Assembly (NCBI GenBank): GCA_031425195.1 | Contig: JANPIX010000004.1 | Location: forward strand, 96,936-160,935 | Source of the DNA: JANPIX01 sp031425195 | Lineage (GTDB): Bacteria; Pseudomonadota; Alphaproteobacteria; Rhodobacterales; Rhodobacteraceae | Length of the DNA: 64,000 nucleotides | Direction: 5' to 3' | Notes under the pieces: generated by a model | Seen by the model: only the letters and a program-made list of their open reading frames with translations | What the model was told of the DNA's origin: nothing | Database searches by the model: none | Shown: positions 60,083 to 64,000 of the stretch, in pieces | How positions within the stretch are numbered: position 1 is the first letter of the stretch | Layout of the letters: each line of letters starts with the position of its first letter | Position numbers and translations under genes: made by a program

Positions 60083-62967
60083 CGATTTCGGACCAGAAGG
60101 CTTTCGATTCAATTCTTTCCATGGCGCAGAACATGCTTCGCCTTGCTGCGGAGCGCGCCCAGACTTCCGTTACTCCGGAAATGATCGATAAGGAGCTGAA
60201 GAAACTAGCAATCATGATGGAGGAGGACTTCGCCCTTGTTGATCGGGACGCTCTCGTAGACGAACTGATCCGCCGATCAAGCCGTACGGTGGGCGAGAAC
60301 GCCACGCTCTCCAGCGGAGATGGCCACATCGCTTGGCTAGATGCGGAAAGGAAGAAAGGCTGGACTTACTGGCAGCGTTATTCCGAGTACATGGAAGCGC
60401 GGATCCCTTGGATAGCTCTCGACGCCCTCGACTTGGCGACCGATGAAGTCCTTTCGCAGCTTGAGGATCCGACCCGGGAAGGGGCGTGGGACCGACGCGG
60501 ACTTGTTGTCGGCCACGTGCAGTCCGGAAAGACCGGTAACTACACCGGCCTTATCTGCAAAGCCGCCGACTCTGGATACAAGATCATTATCGTTTTGGCT
60601 GGCCTGCACAATAACCTGAGGGCCCAAACCCAGATCCGCCTAGACGAGGGCTTCCTTGGATTTGCCACCATTTCTGACGCTGACGAGCTCCCTGCAGTCG
60701 GGGTGGGTCTGATTGACAATGACACCTCGGTCCGTCCAAACGCGGCAACCAATCGCAGCGACAAGGGCGACTTCAATACGGCGGTCGCAGCCAAGATGAA
60801 CATCAGCCCCGAACAGCGACCGTGGCTGTTCGTGGTCAAGAAGAACAAGACTGTCCTTGAGCGCCTGCTGCACTGGATTCGCAACCGGGTCGCCAACCAT
60901 GTTGACCCAGTAACGGGTCGAAAACTCGTCACAAATCTGCCGCTTCTGGTGATCGACGACGAGTCCGACCATGGGTCTGTCGACACTGGTGAAGACGTTG
61001 TCGACGATTTTGGCAACCCGGACCTGGAGCATCAGCCAAAAACCATCAACAGGCTGATCCGCTCGATCCTCGACCACTTTTCGCGAAAGGCCTATGTCGG
61101 CTACACAGCGACGCCCTTCGCAAATATCTTCATACACGACCGCGGAGCGACGCAAGAACACGGGCCGGACCTTTTTCCAGCAGCCTTCATCACCAACTTG
61201 GCGGCACCATCGAATTATGTTGGGCCGGGGCGAGTGTTCGGATCAGCCTCCAGCACGCCAGACGACTTGCCCCTAGTGCGAGCCCTGTCCGATGATGAAT
61301 TTCAGCCTTGGATGCCAAGCAAGACGACAACATCTCCGGAGATTAAGCCACACAAGAACGGACATCATCCTCGTTGGAAAGGAGAAGATCGCGTACCGGA
61401 CTCGCTCGCAGAAGCGATCCGTTCCTTCGTGTATGCTTGTGCGGTGCGGAAGCTACGAGGACAGGGCAACAAGCACTCTTCAATGCTCATCCATGTGACC
61501 CGCTTCACTTCGGTTCAGAGCGAAGTCGTCAACCAGGTTGCCGAGTATCTCAGGGATCTGAAGGGCCGATACACCCGCAACATTGAACTGGCTGCCCTCG
61601 AAGCGTCCATGCGCTTGGAGTATGAAGCGACCTTTCTGCCCGGAATGCAGATGATCCGCGTTGCCCTCGTCGAAGGGGAAACGCTTGACGACTTCTCGTG
61701 GTCAGACATTCGTTCAGTCCTCCCAGATGTACTGTCGGATATTCGCGTGCGCGAGATCAATGGCACGGCGAAAGATGCGCTGGACTATGTCGAGAACGAT
61801 GGAACCGGCTTGAAGGTAATTGCGATCGGCGGCGACAAGCTTGCGCGTGGCCTGACGCTTGAAGGCCTCTGCACGAGTTACTTTCTGCGGACCGCGCGTA
61901 TGTACGACACCCTCATGCAGATGGGCCGGTGGTTTGGATACCGCGATGGCTACCTCGATGTGTGCCGGCTGTATACCTCGGAGGAAATGGTGGAGTGGTT
62001 CGGCCATATCGCCGATGCCGCTGAAGAGTTGCGCCAGGAGTTCGACAACATGGTTGCGGCCGGTGCTACTCCCAAGCAGTTTGGCCTGCGCGTGAAGTCC
62101 CACTCCGTTCTGACCGTGACCTCGCGAGCCAAGATGAGAAACGCTCGCGCGATGCAGCTAACCTATTCGGGCGATCTGCTGCAGACCATAGTGTTTCCTA
62201 ACCGAAAAGGCGAAATAACGGCAAACTTCAACGCCACAGATCGCTTCATCAGCACACTTGGCCCGTCGAAAGACCTGAACCACCAACTCTTCGTGCCAGA
62301 AGGTCAGAAGTGGAATGGTCACCTTTGGCGGGATGTATCAGCATTGAGCGTGATCTCTTTCCTGAATGAGTACCGCACCCACACGGCAAGCTTCCGGATC
62401 ATGAGTCCGCTGATTGCTGATTTCATTGAGGAAATGAACAAGGATCAGGAACTCACGAAATGGACCGTAGCGCTGATCGGAAAAGAACAACCCGGAACAG
62501 AAAAGTCAGTGGGTGGCGTGATGGTCAAGATGTTGGATCGCCGCCGAGCAGCTGAGCATGCGGATCGCTACTCCATCAAAACCCTCATCTCGCCACGTGA
62601 TCAGGCCATAGACCTGACAGAGGCGGAGTGGAATGCCGCCCTCGAGCTGAGTCAGAAGACATGGCGCAATGACACTGATCGAAACGAGGGCAAGGAACGT
62701 CCGTCTGAACCTAGGGGCCCGCAAATTCGACACGTTCTTGGAGAAGGCGTAGCTGAAGCGGGCATTCCGGCTCGCCGGGAACGCGGTCTCCTGATGCTCT
62801 ACCTACTTGATCCCGAAGGTGCCGATGTCGATGAATTGAGAGGTGCTGATCCTATCGTGGCTTGGGCAATCAGTTTTCCGTCAAGTACATCCGAGAGAAG
62901 GGTTTCCAACTCCAGTTACATCGCCAACAGCGTTCTCTGGGGAGGCATAAATGACTGGGTGGACTGA
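60079..62967 (+). CDS. Z1 domain-containing superfamily 2 ATPase
   Basis: 962 residues. P-loop GHVQSGKTGNYTGL at 145-158, Walker B VIDDESDHGS at 291-300, motif III-like YVGYTATPFANI at 339-350, then the Z1 domain with IGGDKLARGLTLEGL at 583-597 and QMGRWFGYRDGYLDV at 614-628 (arginine-finger region). This is the Z1 family of helicase-like ATPases known mainly from restriction-associated operons with MutL/MORC ATPases. It probably couples ATP hydrolysis to DNA translocation or remodelling. All key motifs are intact. It overlaps the upstream stop as ATGA and the downstream nuclease start by 17 bp. Confidence 0.93.
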   Translation: MTISDQKAFDSILSMAQNMLRLAAERAQTSVTPEMIDKELKKLAIMMEEDFALVDRDALVDELIRRSSRTVGENATLSSGDGHIAWLDAERKKGWTYWQRYSEYMEARIPWIALDALDLATDEVLSQLEDPTREGAWDRRGLVVGHVQSGKTGNYTGLICKAADSGYKIIIVLAGLHNNLRAQTQIRLDEGFLGFATISDADELPAVGVGLIDNDTSVRPNAATNRSDKGDFNTAVAAKMNISPEQRPWLFVVKKNKTVLERLLHWIRNRVANHVDPVTGRKLVTNLPLLVIDDESDHGSVDTGEDVVDDFGNPDLEHQPKTINRLIRSILDHFSRKAYVGYTATPFANIFIHDRGATQEHGPDLFPAAFITNLAAPSNYVGPGRVFGSASSTPDDLPLVRALSDDEFQPWMPSKTTTSPEIKPHKNGHHPRWKGEDRVPDSLAEAIRSFVYACAVRKLRGQGNKHSSMLIHVTRFTSVQSEVVNQVAEYLRDLKGRYTRNIELAALEASMRLEYEATFLPGMQMIRVALVEGETLDDFSWSDIRSVLPDVLSDIRVREINGTAKDALDYVENDGTGLKVIAIGGDKLARGLTLEGLCTSYFLRTARMYDTLMQMGRWFGYRDGYLDVCRLYTSEEMVEWFGHIADAAEELRQEFDNMVAAGATPKQFGLRVKSHSVLTVTSRAKMRNARAMQLTYSGDLLQTIVFPNRKGEITANFNATDRFISTLGPSKDLNHQLFVPEGQKWNGHLWRDVSALSVISFLNEYRTHTASFRIMSPLIADFIEEMNKDQELTKWTVALIGKEQPGTEKSVGGVMVKMLDRRRAAEHADRYSIKTLISPRDQAIDLTEAEWNAALELSQKTWRNDTDRNEGKERPSEPRGPQIRHVLGEGVAEAGIPARRERGLLMLYLLDPEGADVDELRGADPIVAWAISFPSSTSERRVSNSSYIANSVLWGGINDWVD

Positions 62968-63961
62968 AGATGGGCTGACACGTGCGTGGAGAGCACTCGC
63001 GCGCCAAGAAGCCGCAGAAGACTGGCGGTTTGTCCACCTTACCGGAATGGGCGTTGTATCAGTCGAAGCAGGTTGCCATTTTCCTCTTGGTCGGGAAGCA
63101 CTAGTCGTCTCCTTTAAGGGATCATCGTCGGTCAATCCAGCGCAGCTACCAGAAGGAAAGGGCTTCGATGTTGCCTGCATCGAAGGTCAGACCGTCTTTG
63201 CCGGAAAGACGGCGATCGGCTTGGTGAGACGGCCAGAGGGGTCCCCCGACATCTTCGCCATCATGGTCGTCGACGTCCTCAGAACGCTCGCAGTTGCGGC
63301 CAGCACGACGAACGGCGACGTCATGGACGCCTTCCTTGAACGGGTAAGGGAATGGCAAGCGTTCATGTCTCGTAGCCACCGGCCACTGTCGCCTGATGCG
63401 CAGATCGGCCTGCTAGGAGAGCTGTGGATGCTAAGGCTGCTTGCCGACACTTCTCTCGCAGCCGGTGCGCTCGACTGCTGGTACGGACCTTTGCGGGCGG
63501 CACAGGACTTCCACGTTCGGGGTGGCGCGATAGAGGTAAAGAGCACGGTTCGGACCGGCAGCTTCCTCGCACGGATCAACAGCATCGAGCAGCTGGATGG
63601 CGACAGGATGCCGACCTTCCTCTGCGCCTTCCGCTTCGAGGAAAACACTGACGGGATCTCGCTCGTCGGCCTCGTGTCCGAACTACGCGAGAGGTTCAGA
63701 CTGGCCGGAGTGCAACGCGGGTTCGAGGCGTTGCTCATGGTGATGGGATTCCTCGACGAACATGCGCCGCTCTACGGACGAACCCTGACATTGAAGGATG
63801 CGAGAGCATTCCGCGCCGAAGGTGACATGCCCCGCATCACGCGCGCCATGTTGCCCGCGGCCATCCGCTCAGCGGCTTATGTGCTCGACCTCGATGCTTT
63901 GGAGATACCATCAATCGGGTTTCCGGAGCTGAACAACCAATTTGGACTGGACCAAAAATGA
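62951..63961 (+). CDS. PD-(D/E)XK motif protein (DUF4420-like nuclease)
   Basis: 336 residues. The nuclease core is visible as Glu157 in GLLGELWMLRLL, Asp186 in AAQDFHVRGG and Glu195-x-Lys197 in GAIEVKSTVRT, the PD-(D/E)XK triad in order. The family (PF14390-like) accompanies Z1 ATPases in predicted restriction systems and should be the DNA-cutting effector. ATG 62951 lies 17 bp inside the Z1 gene, and its stop overlaps the next ATG as ATGA. Confidence 0.9.
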   Translation: MTGWTEDGLTRAWRALARQEAAEDWRFVHLTGMGVVSVEAGCHFPLGREALVVSFKGSSSVNPAQLPEGKGFDVACIEGQTVFAGKTAIGLVRRPEGSPDIFAIMVVDVLRTLAVAASTTNGDVMDAFLERVREWQAFMSRSHRPLSPDAQIGLLGELWMLRLLADTSLAAGALDCWYGPLRAAQDFHVRGGAIEVKSTVRTGSFLARINSIEQLDGDRMPTFLCAFRFEENTDGISLVGLVSELRERFRLAGVQRGFEALLMVMGFLDEHAPLYGRTLTLKDARAFRAEGDMPRITRAMLPAAIRSAAYVLDLDALEIPSIGFPELNNQFGLDQK

Positions 63962-64000
63962 GACTTGAAGAGTTCCATCGCAACTTCCGGAACGACCTGC
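63958..64000 (+). CDS. Start of the next operon gene (cut by window end; AIPR-like suspected)
   Basis: ATG 63958 overlaps the nuclease stop as ATGA and opens MRLEEFHRNFRNDL before the window ends. In related operons the Z1 and DUF4420 genes are followed by an AIPR-family protein whose N-terminus has a similar LxEFHxxF start. With only 14 codons the family is a guess; that a gene starts here is well supported by the overlap. Confidence 0.55.
   Translation, partial: MRLEEFHRNFRNDL

Overview
The window looks like a chromosome segment of a Rhodobacteraceae-type alphaproteobacterium. It is GC-rich, and its large nuo (respiratory complex I) operon is interrupted by the small accessory genes typical of that family: a DUF5337 protein, a DUF3291 protein, a carboxymuconolactone-decarboxylase-like protein and a NuoE with a helix-hairpin-helix tail. 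The assignment rests on protein resemblance and gene order recalled from known families; no database search was run.

Layout. (1) 1-21.3 kb, minus strand: a complete nuo operon in the order nuoA-B-C-(sulfotransferase)-D-E-(two small genes)-F-(three small genes)-G-H-I-(CMD)-J-K-(secreted protein)-L-M-N, followed by birA, coaX and the start of the RNase J gene, many of them joined by ATGA or TGATG overlaps. (2) 21.5-26.2 kb: a staphylococcal-nuclease-like protein, a DegT-type aminotransferase, two MFS transporters and a TIGR03792-type small protein. (3) 26.4-41.9 kb: a sugar-acid and deoxyribose catabolic region with KDPG aldolase, a tandem aldehyde dehydrogenase, DeoC, a ribose-type ABC transporter, two GntR-like LacI regulators, idonate dehydrogenase, a 2-hydroxyacid dehydrogenase, gluconate 5-dehydrogenase, gluconokinase and accessory genes. 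Three near-identical palindromes with a GTTA(N)4TAAC core, and a related fourth, mark likely operators. (4) 41.9-46.7 kb: a graveyard of decaying genes (deletion-fused SDR/aldose epimerase, frameshifted SMP-30 lactonase, truncated aldehyde dehydrogenase, IS3 orfA, HxlR and RTX scraps) around an intact YihY/BrkB membrane protein. (5) 46.7-50.9 kb: old yellow enzyme, SDR and phytanoyl-CoA-dioxygenase-like genes, with a divergent LacI regulator.

(6) 51.25 kb to the window end: an integrated element. Its left edge is a 45-bp copy of the 3' part of a tRNA-Met gene, still followed by the tRNA terminator on the chromosomal side. Inside are a metallophosphoesterase/DUF6880 gene pair, a tyrosine integrase, and then a tightly overlapping rightward operon: a CapW/BrxR-like WYL repressor, a large ankyrin-repeat/sigma-70 fusion protein, a MutL/MORC-like GHKL ATPase, a Z1-type superfamily-2 ATPase, a PD-(D/E)XK nuclease (DUF4420-like) and the first codons of another gene (perhaps AIPR-like). 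The ATPase-Z1-nuclease core matches the predicted MutL/MORC-linked restriction systems described from comparative genomics. The dedicated sigma-factor/ankyrin fusion and the WYL repressor at the head of the operon are the unusual part. They suggest a self-regulated defence operon that may carry its own promoter-recognition factor. This is the best candidate in the window for an undescribed system.
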